A stretch of DNA of 64,000 nucleotides. Source: Pedobacter soli. Its GTDB lineage: Bacteria > Bacteroidota > Bacteroidia > Sphingobacteriales > Sphingobacteriaceae. A program made the translations under genes and the position numbers. The notes beneath the pieces were generated by a model, which saw nothing but the letters and a program-made list of their open reading frames with translations, made no database searches and was not told the DNA's origin. This document shows, one piece after another, positions 33,615 to 43,105 of the stretch (position 1 is the first letter of the stretch; every line of letters starts with the position of its first letter). Location of the stretch: NCBI RefSeq assembly GCF_900101435.1, contig NZ_FMZH01000010.1, positions 62,001-126,000 of the forward strand, in the 5' to 3' direction.

Positions 33615-36600
33615 ATGATGTTCCGCAAATTCTTTCTTTTGCTTTTTTGCCTGAGTATCTTACTCATTAAGGGAGCCTTTGCTATTGATATTTCAAGATA
33701 TAGGTTCCATGTAATGCCTGATAATTCTTATTATGGAGGGATACAAAGCATTACTAAAGATAGTTTAGGCCGAATTTGGTACACTGGTCCGGATGCAGTT
33801 TACATGTATGATGGAAATAGCTTTTATCAACTCAATGATGTTGTTTCTGCCGGTAATCCAAAGGTAAAATGGGCCTATGGCACGCTGATTACCGATAAAC
33901 AAGGACGATTGTTTTTAGCCACGAACCAGGGTTTACTTAAATTTAATTACGAACACTTTTCTTTCGAATTAATTATGCCGGGTAGAATCCGGTCGCTGTG
34001 TTTAGGTGACGATGGTAATTTGTATATGCTCTCGGGTGAGCGTTTATTTTGGTACAACCCTAAAAAAAAAATAACCCAACAGTTGCCACTGCCTACCAAT
34101 AGATATTTCAATAATGTACTCAGCTTAAAAGGAAATATCTACGTTGCCCAGGAGAATTTGCTTTATAAAATAGATACCCAAAAGAAGGCTTTTATTTTAT
34201 ACGCTGATTTTGGTTCGCTATCTAACATAACAATTGATGCGATTGAATTTAATGGGGCCTATTATTTTCTTACCCAGCGGGGAGGAATTTACATTACTGA
34301 TCCTGCAGGAGAGATTAAAAAAAATATTACTATAGCGGCTAATAAAGGCCAACCCATAATGTCTAAGAAATTGTTTTTAGATCAGAATGGGATGATCTGG
34401 GTGGCAACACAAGCAGGGCTCTTTCTTTATGATCCGGTTAAGGAAAGCAGCAGCCTGTTAAAAATGAATTTAAACGATGCCTTTTCTTTGCCAAACAATT
34501 CTATATGGACCATTTATCGCGATCCAGATCAAGGGGTCTGGATCGGGACCTATGGAGGGAAAATTGCTTATTGTTCTTTGTATGATGCTTATGTTCGCTA
34601 TTTCAACCCTAGCCCCGGTGGACTTAACCACCCTGTTGTAAGTAGTTTTCAGGAAGATGAATTGGGCAATATCTGGATTGGAACCGAGGGCGTTGGACTT
34701 AATTACTGGAATAGATCGGATGATTCTTTTAAATATTTTCCCAAGCGAAACAGCAATTCGCTAAACTCTAATTTGGTTAAACGCATGCGTTTTGATGAAG
34801 GCAAAAAACAACTTTTTGTCTCAACTTTTAACGGAGGAATTTCTGCCTATGATGTTGCTCAGCAAACTTTTAGCGATCTGGGTTTTCTTTCTCCAATTAG
34901 CAAACAGCAGTTGGCAATTTATGATTTTGTGCGGGATGATCAGGGTACCTGGTGGATGACAGATCCGGATAAACCTTTTTTCTATAAACGAAAAAATCAG
35001 GCAGAAACAGAGATCGTTCGAATCGTTGGATCAGACAATAAACCAATGGATGTAGAAATCGAGGCTTTGTATATTGATCAGGCAGGACATCTTAGATTAA
35101 TCACCCATCAGGGATTATTCGTAGTCGAGAGGAATAATCTAAAAGTATTGAAACACTATTTTATCAGGAATGGCCCTTATGCGGTTAACCATTTGTGTTG
35201 CTATTACCTGGCTGCAAATGGCGATTTATGGCTCGGAACTTCCGGAAGAGGAGTAAATGTGCTAAAAAAGGATGGTCAGTATATCAATTATAACAGTGAA
35301 AACGGCTTTTTACCCAGAATGGTATTCGCCATTTTGGAAGATGATGTATCAAAAAATATTTGGTTTAGTACAAATGATGGCCTTTATCATTACGATCAGA
35401 AATTAGGTAAGTTTGAGAAAGCGAAATTTTACAAAGAAAACAGCTGTGGCTCTTTTTACATCAGGTCGGCTTTTAAAACGAAAAAAGGAGAAATACTATT
35501 CGGGGGTACAAATGGTTTTATTCTGTTTGATCCCGGATTTCTGAATAAAAATCCCCAAAAACCAAAAGTATTTTTTACCGGCTTTTCCATCAATAACAAT
35601 CGCGTAACAGCAAATAGTCAAGATTCGCCATTGTCAAAAGACATTTCAATTTTAGCTGGGCAAGAACAAGACAAAATTCATCTCTCAAGCGAGCAATCAA
35701 ATATAGAGATTCGGTTTTCCTCAAACAGTTACCTATCGGCAGATAAGAACCAGTTTGCTTACCGTATGGTAGGCCTAAGCGAAAAATGGCTGCCTGTTAA
35801 CTCCAACCAAAGATCGGTACACTTTTTTAACCTCCCTAGTGGGAATTATACTTTTGAATTAAAAGCTGCCAATAACGATGGTTTATGGGGTAACGAGGTA
35901 TCTAGATTGTACTTACATGTCGATCCCCCATTTTTCCTTTCCTGGTGGGCCTATCTTATTTATACGCTGATTGTTTTGGCGCTATTATACTTCATTGCGC
36001 GGTATTATACCAATAAAAAAGTTTTTAAAGAACGGCTTGCGCTCGAATCGTTAAAAGAACAGAATATGCGTGATTTGAATCAGGCCAGAACAGATTTTTT
36101 CACCAATATTTCTCATGATTTAAAAACGCCGCTCACTTTGGTGCTCGAACCGCTTAAACAATTGAAAGAAACAATGGCGCATAGTGACCACAAAGTAGTA
36201 AGCCACATGCAATTGATTGAAAAAAATGTAGCTCGGATACAACGTACCATCAGTCAGTTGCTGCGCTTTAGGCAGATAGAGAGCCAAAAGATTACCCTAA
36301 GCCCGCAAGTTGGCGACTTTATAGGCTTTGTGCGTGATGTATTTGGCCTGTTTGAATTATATGCGAACAGAAAGGAAATTGAAACCAGTATAACCGCTTT
36401 TACCGATCATTTAAACATAGCTTTTGATTACGATGTTATTGAGAAAATATTAACCAATCTGTTCTCTAATGCCTTAAAATATACCACAAATAAGGGCTAT
36501 GTTGGGGTGCGCATTTATGAATCGACCGACGAGGAAAAGCAAAAAATATCCGATAAACTGGATCAGGAAAGAACCTACATTTCTATTGAGGTATTAAATA

Positions 36601-37694
36601 CCGGAGCTGGGTTTTCTGAACTTCAGATTGAAAACCTTTTTACCTCTTTTAACCATTTATCTTCATTTCGGCCAACTTTTGAAGAAAGCTCTGGCCTTGG
36701 CCTTGCCATTGTTAAAGAGTTGGTAGAAGTAATTGATGGTGAAATTTGGATGGTCAATAAAACCAACAAAATATCTTTCACCATTATGCTACCACTCAGA
36801 AAAGAGGCAAGCCCGGCTGATCTGCAAGAGAGTGTTTATGATTATACGATTTCGGAAATTGACGATATCCTGTTAGAGCCAGTCGAAACGGATTTTGCCA
36901 TCAAAAACGCCCGAAAATCGACTAGTCTTTTGCTTATAGAAGATGATTCGACCATGAGGGGGTATTTAGAGCATCGGTTAGCTGAAAAATACAATGTTTA
37001 TGCCGCAAGCAATGGTGTTGAGGGGATTATCAAAGCCGAAAAAATTAATCCTCAACTGGTGATTACCGATTTAATGATGCCTAACGCCAATGGATTTGAG
37101 GTTTGTAGCCGTTTGCGCCAGAATTTTAAAACCAGCCATATTCCGGTTATTATGATATCTGGAGCGGGTGACGAAAATCAGCATAAAATAAAAGCGCTTG
37201 AACACGGTGCAACCGTATTTATTGATAAACCCTTCGAGGTAGAATACCTGTTACAGCAGATTGATACTATACTTAAGAACAGGCAGGAGCTGAAAGAAAT
37301 GTATAGCAAAAGGTTGGTTGTCGATCCCTCAAATGTAACCATTACCTCGATGGATGAAGAGCTTTTAGTTAAGGCGATGAAATTCATAGAACTTAATATG
37401 GCCAATACCGATTATTCAGTTGATGCTTTTGTTTCGGATATGAACACCGGCAGGACGATTTTATATCAGAAAATTCATGATATAGTGGGCATGTCTATCA
37501 AAGAATTTATTCTCAATATCAGGCTAAAAAGAAGTGTCTATTTGCTCGAACATTCTGATTTGACGGTAGCTGAAATCGCCTATCAAACAGGTTTTAACAA
37601 TGCAAAATATTTTAGCGTGTGTTTTAGAAAACAGTTTGAATTAAGCCCCTCGGAGTTCAAAAAGAAAAATGCTTCTGAAGCTGGCCTGAAGTAA
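33615..37694 (+). CDS. Hybrid two-component system regulator (one-protein sensor to AraC output)
   Basis: A 1359-residue protein. Signal peptide FLLLFCLSILLIKGAFA. Residues 30-690 are repeated two-component propeller (Reg_prop) blades such as DSLGRIWYTGPDAVYMYDGN and QDELGNIWIGTEGVGLNYW-like units. A Y_Y_Y domain (about 700-775) follows, then a transmembrane segment WWAYLIYTLIVLALLYFIA. HisKA has the phospho-acceptor His834 in NISHDLKTPLTL. The HATPase has SNALKYTT and SGLGLAIVKE. The receiver has IEDDSTMRG with phospho-Asp near 1151 in VITDLMMP. The C-terminal AraC HTH is the output. It senses glycan fragments in the periplasm and most likely activates module A. Confidence 0.93.
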   Translation: MMFRKFFLLLFCLSILLIKGAFAIDISRYRFHVMPDNSYYGGIQSITKDSLGRIWYTGPDAVYMYDGNSFYQLNDVVSAGNPKVKWAYGTLITDKQGRLFLATNQGLLKFNYEHFSFELIMPGRIRSLCLGDDGNLYMLSGERLFWYNPKKKITQQLPLPTNRYFNNVLSLKGNIYVAQENLLYKIDTQKKAFILYADFGSLSNITIDAIEFNGAYYFLTQRGGIYITDPAGEIKKNITIAANKGQPIMSKKLFLDQNGMIWVATQAGLFLYDPVKESSSLLKMNLNDAFSLPNNSIWTIYRDPDQGVWIGTYGGKIAYCSLYDAYVRYFNPSPGGLNHPVVSSFQEDELGNIWIGTEGVGLNYWNRSDDSFKYFPKRNSNSLNSNLVKRMRFDEGKKQLFVSTFNGGISAYDVAQQTFSDLGFLSPISKQQLAIYDFVRDDQGTWWMTDPDKPFFYKRKNQAETEIVRIVGSDNKPMDVEIEALYIDQAGHLRLITHQGLFVVERNNLKVLKHYFIRNGPYAVNHLCCYYLAANGDLWLGTSGRGVNVLKKDGQYINYNSENGFLPRMVFAILEDDVSKNIWFSTNDGLYHYDQKLGKFEKAKFYKENSCGSFYIRSAFKTKKGEILFGGTNGFILFDPGFLNKNPQKPKVFFTGFSINNNRVTANSQDSPLSKDISILAGQEQDKIHLSSEQSNIEIRFSSNSYLSADKNQFAYRMVGLSEKWLPVNSNQRSVHFFNLPSGNYTFELKAANNDGLWGNEVSRLYLHVDPPFFLSWWAYLIYTLIVLALLYFIARYYTNKKVFKERLALESLKEQNMRDLNQARTDFFTNISHDLKTPLTLVLEPLKQLKETMAHSDHKVVSHMQLIEKNVARIQRTISQLLRFRQIESQKITLSPQVGDFIGFVRDVFGLFELYANRKEIETSITAFTDHLNIAFDYDVIEKILTNLFSNALKYTTNKGYVGVRIYESTDEEKQKISDKLDQERTYISIEVLNTGAGFSELQIENLFTSFNHLSSFRPTFEESSGLGLAIVKELVEVIDGEIWMVNKTNKISFTIMLPLRKEASPADLQESVYDYTISEIDDILLEPVETDFAIKNARKSTSLLLIEDDSTMRGYLEHRLAEKYNVYAASNGVEGIIKAEKINPQLVITDLMMPNANGFEVCSRLRQNFKTSHIPVIMISGAGDENQHKIKALEHGATVFIDKPFEVEYLLQQIDTILKNRQELKEMYSKRLVVDPSNVTITSMDEELLVKAMKFIELNMANTDYSVDAFVSDMNTGRTILYQKIHDIVGMSIKEFILNIRLKRSVYLLEHSDLTVAEIAYQTGFNNAKYFSVCFRKQFELSPSEFKKKNASEAGLK

Positions 37695-37800
37695 ACGTAA
37701 CAATATTAAGGTTATTTAATTATTTACCAGTAATCGTCAAAGGTATTTGACCCGCGGCTTTGATCTTTAATTAAAATTAACTTACTTGTGGCTATATACA

Positions 37801-37825
37801 TTACTAGTCACTCCACTGCTAGTAA
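37801..37825. promoter_or_regulatory. Inverted repeat just upstream of the LacI gene
   Basis: TTACTAG (37801-37807) and CTAGTAA (37819-37825) are perfect complements 11 bp apart, ending 3 bp before the first possible ATG. Possible autoregulatory site or translation-blocking hairpin; different in sequence from the GGGAACGTTCCC sites. Confidence 0.35.
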
Positions 37826-37855
37826 ATTATGCGGTATTTTTATCGTGAACCAGAT

Positions 37856-38881
37856 ATGAAAAGTAATCAAACCACCATAGTTGATATTGCTAACGAACTT
37901 AAAATTTCGAAGTCGACTGTTTCCAGGGCACTTACCGGGCATCCCTCTGTAAAAACCGAAACCAGGGCAAGAGTTTTGGAACTGGCAGAAAAATTAGATT
38001 ATCAGCGCAATATGCTTTCCATTAGTTTGATAACCAATAAAACAAAGACCATTGGTATCGTACTGCCCGAATTTATCACATCCTTTTTTCCGCAGGTAGT
38101 AGTGGGCGCCCAGGAAGAGGCTGCAAGACAGGGTTATAGCGTATTGATCTCTCAGTGTAACGAAAGTTACGAAACCGAAGTTGCCAACTCAAAAGTGATG
38201 CTGGCCAATCGGGTTGATGGCGTGATGGTATCGCTTACCAAAGAAACCCTAAACTACGATCATTGGAAAGCATTTATCCGTAAAGGTATTCCGGTAGTGT
38301 TTTTTAATCGGGTTTGTGAAGAAATGATGGTTCCAAAAGTAGTGGTTAATGATTACGATGCTGCATTTAAAGCTGTAGAGCATTTGATTAGTATCGGTAA
38401 ACGTAGAATAGCACATTTGGCTGGACCAAGTTCGCTGGTTATCACGCGTAAAAGAACGAATGGTTATCTGGATGCGCTTAAAAAACACAATATTCCTGTG
38501 GATGAGGAACTGATTATTGGCTACGATTTAACTTTGAATAAAGTAAAAATGTATGTCAAACATTTGGTTGAGCTGGACAATCCTGCTGATGCTCTATTTG
38601 CAGTAAATGACCCGACTGCAATTGAGGCTATACAGGTTTTGAAGCAATTGGGAAAGCGAATTCCCGAAGATGTAGCGGTAGTGGGTTTTAGTGATAATTA
38701 TGGGTCAAACTTTATCGAACCCAGCCTTACCACCGTGGCTCAGCCCGTTCGAGAAATTGGCAGAAACGCAATGGAACTGCTTTTGGGCTTAATGGATAAA
38801 GATATCTCGGAATGGAAGCCCTTAATCAGAACGCTTGATGCTGAGCTGATCGTTCGCAATTCTACTGTGAAGGGGAGTTAA
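37856..38881 (+). CDS. LacI family transcriptional regulator
   Basis: ATG at 37856 is preferred because TTIVDIANELKISKSTVSRA, the canonical LacI helix-turn-helix, then follows at residue 5. The in-frame ATG at 37829 would add nine residues. The rest is the periplasmic-binding-like sensing domain: KTIGIVLPEFITSFFPQVVV, RVDGVMVSLTKE, GKRRIAHLAGPSS, PADALFAVNDPTAIEAIQVL and VAVVGFSDNYGSNFIEPSLT, and it ends ELIVRNSTVKGS. It is the obvious binder of the CG-centred palindromes 5' of the operons at 39118, 44915 and 54601. The ligand is unknown, probably a sugar from the degraded glycan. Confidence 0.93.
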   Translation: MKSNQTTIVDIANELKISKSTVSRALTGHPSVKTETRARVLELAEKLDYQRNMLSISLITNKTKTIGIVLPEFITSFFPQVVVGAQEEAARQGYSVLISQCNESYETEVANSKVMLANRVDGVMVSLTKETLNYDHWKAFIRKGIPVVFFNRVCEEMMVPKVVVNDYDAAFKAVEHLISIGKRRIAHLAGPSSLVITRKRTNGYLDALKKHNIPVDEELIIGYDLTLNKVKMYVKHLVELDNPADALFAVNDPTAIEAIQVLKQLGKRIPEDVAVVGFSDNYGSNFIEPSLTTVAQPVREIGRNAMELLLGLMDKDISEWKPLIRTLDAELIVRNSTVKGS

Positions 38882-38959
38882 CCTGTAATTTCCGGAAATC
38901 AGCGTAATAGTTTAAACAATGTTAACAAAGAAAATGGGACAAAAATCAACCCGAATAAA

Positions 38960-38990
38960 GGGAACGTTCCCAAATTTCGGGAGCGTTCCC
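38960..38990. promoter_or_regulatory. Paired LacI-type operators, site 1
   Basis: GGGAACGTTCCC at 38960-38971 and GGGAGCGTTCCC at 38979-38990, centres 19 bp apart. The second box starts 59 bp upstream of the TATCTTCG element at 39038. Same arrangement as the two other sites in the window. Confidence 0.85.
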
Positions 38991-39037
38991 ACAACATTTT
39001 AGCGCTTTTCATCACTGTCGTCCACTTAAAATATAAA

Positions 39038-39045
39038 TATCTTCG
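39038..39045 (+). promoter_or_regulatory. -7 element of the FAD oxidoreductase operon
   Basis: TATCTTCG matches TAnnTTTG at 7 of 8 positions. No TTTG lies at the expected -33 position, which fits an activator-dependent promoter. Confidence 0.5.
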
Positions 39046-39117
39046 AAATCAATTAAAAATCAAGCGTAGGTTGCTGCCTAACCAAATACAGTTTCCTACC
39101 TATTCGAAAGATATTTC

Positions 39118-41412
39118 ATGAAAAGAGAAGAACCATCTTTAAAAAGAGATTTAAATCAGGTTAATTTATCCGCTGACTTGATTATTGCCGGCGGAGGTTT
39201 ATCTGGTGTTTGCACTGCCATTACCGCGGCCAGGCAAGGAATTAAGGTGCTTTTAGTTCAGGACCGGCCGGTACTCGGCGGTAATTCATCAAGCGAGGTG
39301 CGTCTTTGGATTTTAGGGGCCACATCGCACATGGGCAACAATAATCGTTGGGCACGTGAAGGTGGGGTAATCGACGAACTTTTGGTAGAAAATACCTTCC
39401 GTAACCCAGAGGGAAACCCAATGATTTTGGATATGATCTTGCTGGACAAGGTGGTGCAAGAGCCAAATATTCAGCTGTTGCTTAATACGGCCGTTTATGA
39501 GATAACCAAAAAAGACAATGATACGATAGAATCTGTTCAGGCGTTTTGCAGTCAGAATTCTACGCAATACAATTTATCTGCCCAGTTATTTTGCGATGCT
39601 ACCGGTGATGGGATTATGGGATTCTTATCGGGAGCTGCTTTTAGAATGGGCGCAGAGCCCAAAGAAGAATTTGATGAAGGCATGGCGCCAACTGAGGAGT
39701 ACGGCGAGCTTTTAGGGCATTCGCTTTATTTTTACAGCAAGGATACCGGTAAACCGGTGAAATTTATCCCGCCATCCTTTGCGCTGAATGATATTACTGA
39801 AATTCCGCGTTTCCGTAACTTTAATGCCAATGAATTTGGTTGCAAATTGTGGTGGGTAGAATTTGGCGGAAGATTAGATACCGTTCATGATACCGAAAAA
39901 ATTAAGTGGGAACTTTGGAAAGTTGTTTATGGCGTTTGGAACCACATTAAAAATTCTGGCAATTTTCCAGAGGCTGAAAATCTGACCTTAGAATGGGTTG
40001 GAACCATCCCCGGGAAGAGAGAAAGCCGCAGGTTTGAGGGAGACTATATCATGACTCAGCATGATTTGGTAGAGCAGCATAAACACCATGATGCAATTGC
40101 ATTTGGTGGATGGTCAATTGATTTGCACCCAGCCGATGGCGTTTACAGCGAACGCCCGGGTTGTAACCAATGGCATAGCAAAGGGATTTTTCAAATTCCA
40201 TACCGTTCAATTTATAGTAAGAATATCAAAAATTTATTTTTGGCGGGGCGTATCATCAGTGTTAGTCATGTTGCTTTTGGCGCTACCCGAGTAATGGCTA
40301 CCTGCGGCTACATTGGTCAGGCTGTAGGGATGGCTGCTGCAATTTGTATTAAAAACGGGCTTCAGCCCAAGGCTTTACTCGCAGCAGAAAATCTGAAGAA
40401 CTTGCAGCAGAATTTAATCAGAGAGGGGCAATTTATACCCGAATTTGCATTAAGGGATGAAACTGACCTGGCACAAAAAGCAAAATTAACTGCATCAAGC
40501 GAATACCAGTTTAGGGGGTTTGATCAGGTTGATCTGTGGAAATCGCTGGCGGTTCCATCCGCTCAAATGTTTCCTCTTAAGGTGGGTAAATTACCAGTTT
40601 TTGCGATTCAGCTCAACGTTTTGATTGATACTGAAATTGATGTAGAACTCAGAATTTCTGATAAAAAAGGAAATTTTACACCCGATAAAACATTAGGCCT
40701 AAAGAAAATAGCCGTTAAAAAAGGAAAACAGACTATTGAAATTGATTTTGGTATTGAAATAGAAACTGACGATTACGTTTACCTGATGTTTGCCGGTAAT
40801 CCTGATGTTGAAATCGGATTCACCGAAAGCCGGTTAACAGGGGTTTTGTCGGTGTTTAATTCTAAAAATAAAGCGGTTTCGAACAATGGGAAGCAGGTTC
40901 CTCCAGTCGGAACTGGTGTTGACGAGTTTGAATTCTGGTGTCCTCAACGTCGTCCAAACGGGCAGAATCTGGCGGTTAATATTTCCGGGGTACAAAGTGT
41001 TTTTAGGGTAGAAAATCTATTAAACGGTATCGATAGACCCGTTTCACAACCTAATGCCTGGGCTGCAGAGCTAAAAGATCCAAAACCATCCGTTAATTTG
41101 TTATGGAAAACGGCACAAGTCATCAAAAAAATTGATCTTTGGTTCGACAGCGATTTTGATCATCCCATGGAATCTGTTTTAATGACGCATCCGGAAAATG
41201 TAATGCCTTTTTGTGTGAGAAACTATATCATTAAAAATGATGCAAATGAAATCATTTTTGAGCAAAAAAATAATTATCAAACGCGTAATCAGGTTGTTTT
41301 TGAAAAAGAAATCGTAACTAAAAATTTAACTATTGAGCTCCAGCATCCCTCAGGAAATATTCCCGCAGCATTATTCGCTGTTCGTTGCTATGCCGATCAA
41401 AAAGAACAATAA
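39118..41412 (+). CDS. FAD-dependent oxidoreductase
   Basis: A 764-residue protein. The dinucleotide-binding motif is LIIAGGGLSGVCTAITAARQ near residue 22, with VLLVQDRPVLGGNSSSEVRL as the second strand and loop. CDATGDGIMGFLSGA and NLFLAGRIISVSHVAFGATR complete the FAD-dependent (PF12831-like) fold. The C-terminal 300 residues are beta-rich and unusual for a simple dehydrogenase, possibly a carbohydrate-binding appendage. No signal peptide. Oxidation of a sugar derivative taken up by the adjacent symporter is a reasonable guess. Its stop overlaps the symporter start (TAATG), so the two are translationally coupled. Confidence 0.85.
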   Translation: MKREEPSLKRDLNQVNLSADLIIAGGGLSGVCTAITAARQGIKVLLVQDRPVLGGNSSSEVRLWILGATSHMGNNNRWAREGGVIDELLVENTFRNPEGNPMILDMILLDKVVQEPNIQLLLNTAVYEITKKDNDTIESVQAFCSQNSTQYNLSAQLFCDATGDGIMGFLSGAAFRMGAEPKEEFDEGMAPTEEYGELLGHSLYFYSKDTGKPVKFIPPSFALNDITEIPRFRNFNANEFGCKLWWVEFGGRLDTVHDTEKIKWELWKVVYGVWNHIKNSGNFPEAENLTLEWVGTIPGKRESRRFEGDYIMTQHDLVEQHKHHDAIAFGGWSIDLHPADGVYSERPGCNQWHSKGIFQIPYRSIYSKNIKNLFLAGRIISVSHVAFGATRVMATCGYIGQAVGMAAAICIKNGLQPKALLAAENLKNLQQNLIREGQFIPEFALRDETDLAQKAKLTASSEYQFRGFDQVDLWKSLAVPSAQMFPLKVGKLPVFAIQLNVLIDTEIDVELRISDKKGNFTPDKTLGLKKIAVKKGKQTIEIDFGIEIETDDYVYLMFAGNPDVEIGFTESRLTGVLSVFNSKNKAVSNNGKQVPPVGTGVDEFEFWCPQRRPNGQNLAVNISGVQSVFRVENLLNGIDRPVSQPNAWAAELKDPKPSVNLLWKTAQVIKKIDLWFDSDFDHPMESVLMTHPENVMPFCVRNYIIKNDANEIIFEQKNNYQTRNQVVFEKEIVTKNLTIELQHPSGNIPAALFAVRCYADQKEQ

Positions 41413-43103
41413 TGGTAAGACTGGATTTTATAGTTATGGGCATTTTTGCCCTGTTAATTTTCGCCATTGGGCTAACTTTTACCCGTGTTGGCAGTAAAAA
41501 CGGTCAGGCGTTTTTCGAAGCAGGAGGCGAAACACCCTGGTGGATAAACGGACTTTCGTTATTCATTAGCTATTTTTCTGCAGGTACTTTTGTGGTTTGG
41601 GGATCTATCGCGTATAAATATGGCGTAGTGGCCAATGCCATACAGTTAACCATGGCTATAAGTGGTCTAATTGTAATGCTTTTTATCGCCGCCAGATGGA
41701 AAAAAACAGGTGTTGCTACTGCTGCCGAGTTCATCGGGAAGCGTTTTGGAGATAAGGAGAAGCAGTTTTATACTTACATGACATTGCTTTTAAGCCTTTT
41801 TACAACAGCTGCGGTACTTTATCCGGTTGGCAAAATGGTTCATGTGGCTACAGATTTACCGGTAAATACCTGTATTCTAATCATTGGGCTAATCATCGTT
41901 CTCTACACCGCAGCTGGTGGACTTTGGGCTGTTCTGGTTACAGATGTAGTTCAGTTTGTAATCCTCTCTGCTGCTGTTGTTATTGTTATTCCCATTGCAT
42001 TTGCACAAATAGGCGGTTTCGACAATCTGCTTTCAAATGCACCGGCACATTTCTTCGAACCGTTTAACGAAGATTATACTTACGGATTTATGCTTGCCTT
42101 TATTGTTTATCAAACATTTTATATTGGCGGAAACTGGTCTTACGTTCAGCGTTACACCAGTGTTAAAGATGAAAAGAATTCGAAAAAAGTAGCAGGAATT
42201 TTCACCATTCTTTATTTTGTAAGTCCTGTAATCTGGATGCTGCCACCGATGATTTACCGCATTATCAATCCTAATTTGCAGGGCCTGGAAACAGAAGACG
42301 CCTACATGATGCTCATTCAGAAAGTAATGCCTGCAGGTTTAATCGGATTAGTTTTGGCAGGTATGGTTTCGGCAACTTCGAGTAAGGCAAATACGACCAT
42401 TAACATGGCTGCAACGGTTTTTGCGCAAGATATTTATAAAAATCTGATGCGCCCTTCGGCCTCAGAAAAGCAGGTAATCTGGATGGCGCGTTTATTTACC
42501 TTAATATTTGGGGTACTGACAATTTTGGTGGCCATGTGGATTCCAAGTGCTGGTGGAATTGTTGAGGTGGTTTTAAGTACTGCCTCAATTGCCGGGGGAG
42601 CTTTGTTTGCGCCCATCATCTGGACACTTTTTTCGAAAAGACAAACGGGCTTATCTGTAGTAACTGTAACCATCAGTTCGCTAGTAATTAATCTGTTTTT
42701 CAAAGTGATTTCTCCTTCATTGCTTGATTTAAAACTAAGCCGAACAATGGAAACGGTTTTAGGCATGGGCATTCCGATTACTTTGCTTTTGATTTTTGAA
42801 TTCTACTACTTAAACCGTGGTTTTATCTCTTCAAAAGCAATTAAAATGGAGGAAGATAAATCCTTGATACGGGAAGCACATTTGCCAAAAAACACAGAAG
42901 TGCATTTCGCAGCAGAAAAGCAGAATATTTTTGGCATTCGGGTAATTGCGATATCAATGGCTATCGTTGGATTGGGGATCGTGTGCCTTGGTATTTTAGC
43001 AAAAGGCCATTCAAATGTGATTATTGTAGTGGGTACAGTTATTTTTGCCGCTGCCCTAGCCATTTACAAAGCAACCCTAAATAAGAGCACCATTAAAGTT
43101 TGA
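41412..43103 (+). CDS. Sodium:solute symporter (SSS family)
   Basis: The start at 41412 overlaps the preceding stop by one base (TAATG); a nominal earlier start at 41385 lies inside the FAD gene. About 563 residues and 13-14 hydrophobic segments, for example FIVMGIFALLIFAIGLTFT, LSLFISYFSAGTFVVWGSIA, LLLSLFTTAAVLYPVGKM and VPIAFAQIGGFD-type loops, with GLVLAGMVSATSSKANTTIN carrying the SSS Na+-site region. An inner-membrane Na+-driven importer of a sugar, uronate or similar. With the FAD enzyme and the esterase it forms the intracellular arm of the LacI regulon. Confidence 0.88.
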   Translation: MVRLDFIVMGIFALLIFAIGLTFTRVGSKNGQAFFEAGGETPWWINGLSLFISYFSAGTFVVWGSIAYKYGVVANAIQLTMAISGLIVMLFIAARWKKTGVATAAEFIGKRFGDKEKQFYTYMTLLLSLFTTAAVLYPVGKMVHVATDLPVNTCILIIGLIIVLYTAAGGLWAVLVTDVVQFVILSAAVVIVIPIAFAQIGGFDNLLSNAPAHFFEPFNEDYTYGFMLAFIVYQTFYIGGNWSYVQRYTSVKDEKNSKKVAGIFTILYFVSPVIWMLPPMIYRIINPNLQGLETEDAYMMLIQKVMPAGLIGLVLAGMVSATSSKANTTINMAATVFAQDIYKNLMRPSASEKQVIWMARLFTLIFGVLTILVAMWIPSAGGIVEVVLSTASIAGGALFAPIIWTLFSKRQTGLSVVTVTISSLVINLFFKVISPSLLDLKLSRTMETVLGMGIPITLLLIFEFYYLNRGFISSKAIKMEEDKSLIREAHLPKNTEVHFAAEKQNIFGIRVIAISMAIVGLGIVCLGILAKGHSNVIIVVGTVIFAAALAIYKATLNKSTIKV

Positions 43104-43105
43104 TT

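Noticed and set aside
37740-37830. TTTG at 37747 as -33 box of the LacI gene
   Set aside because: No TAnnTTTG-like element lies 19-21 bp downstream.
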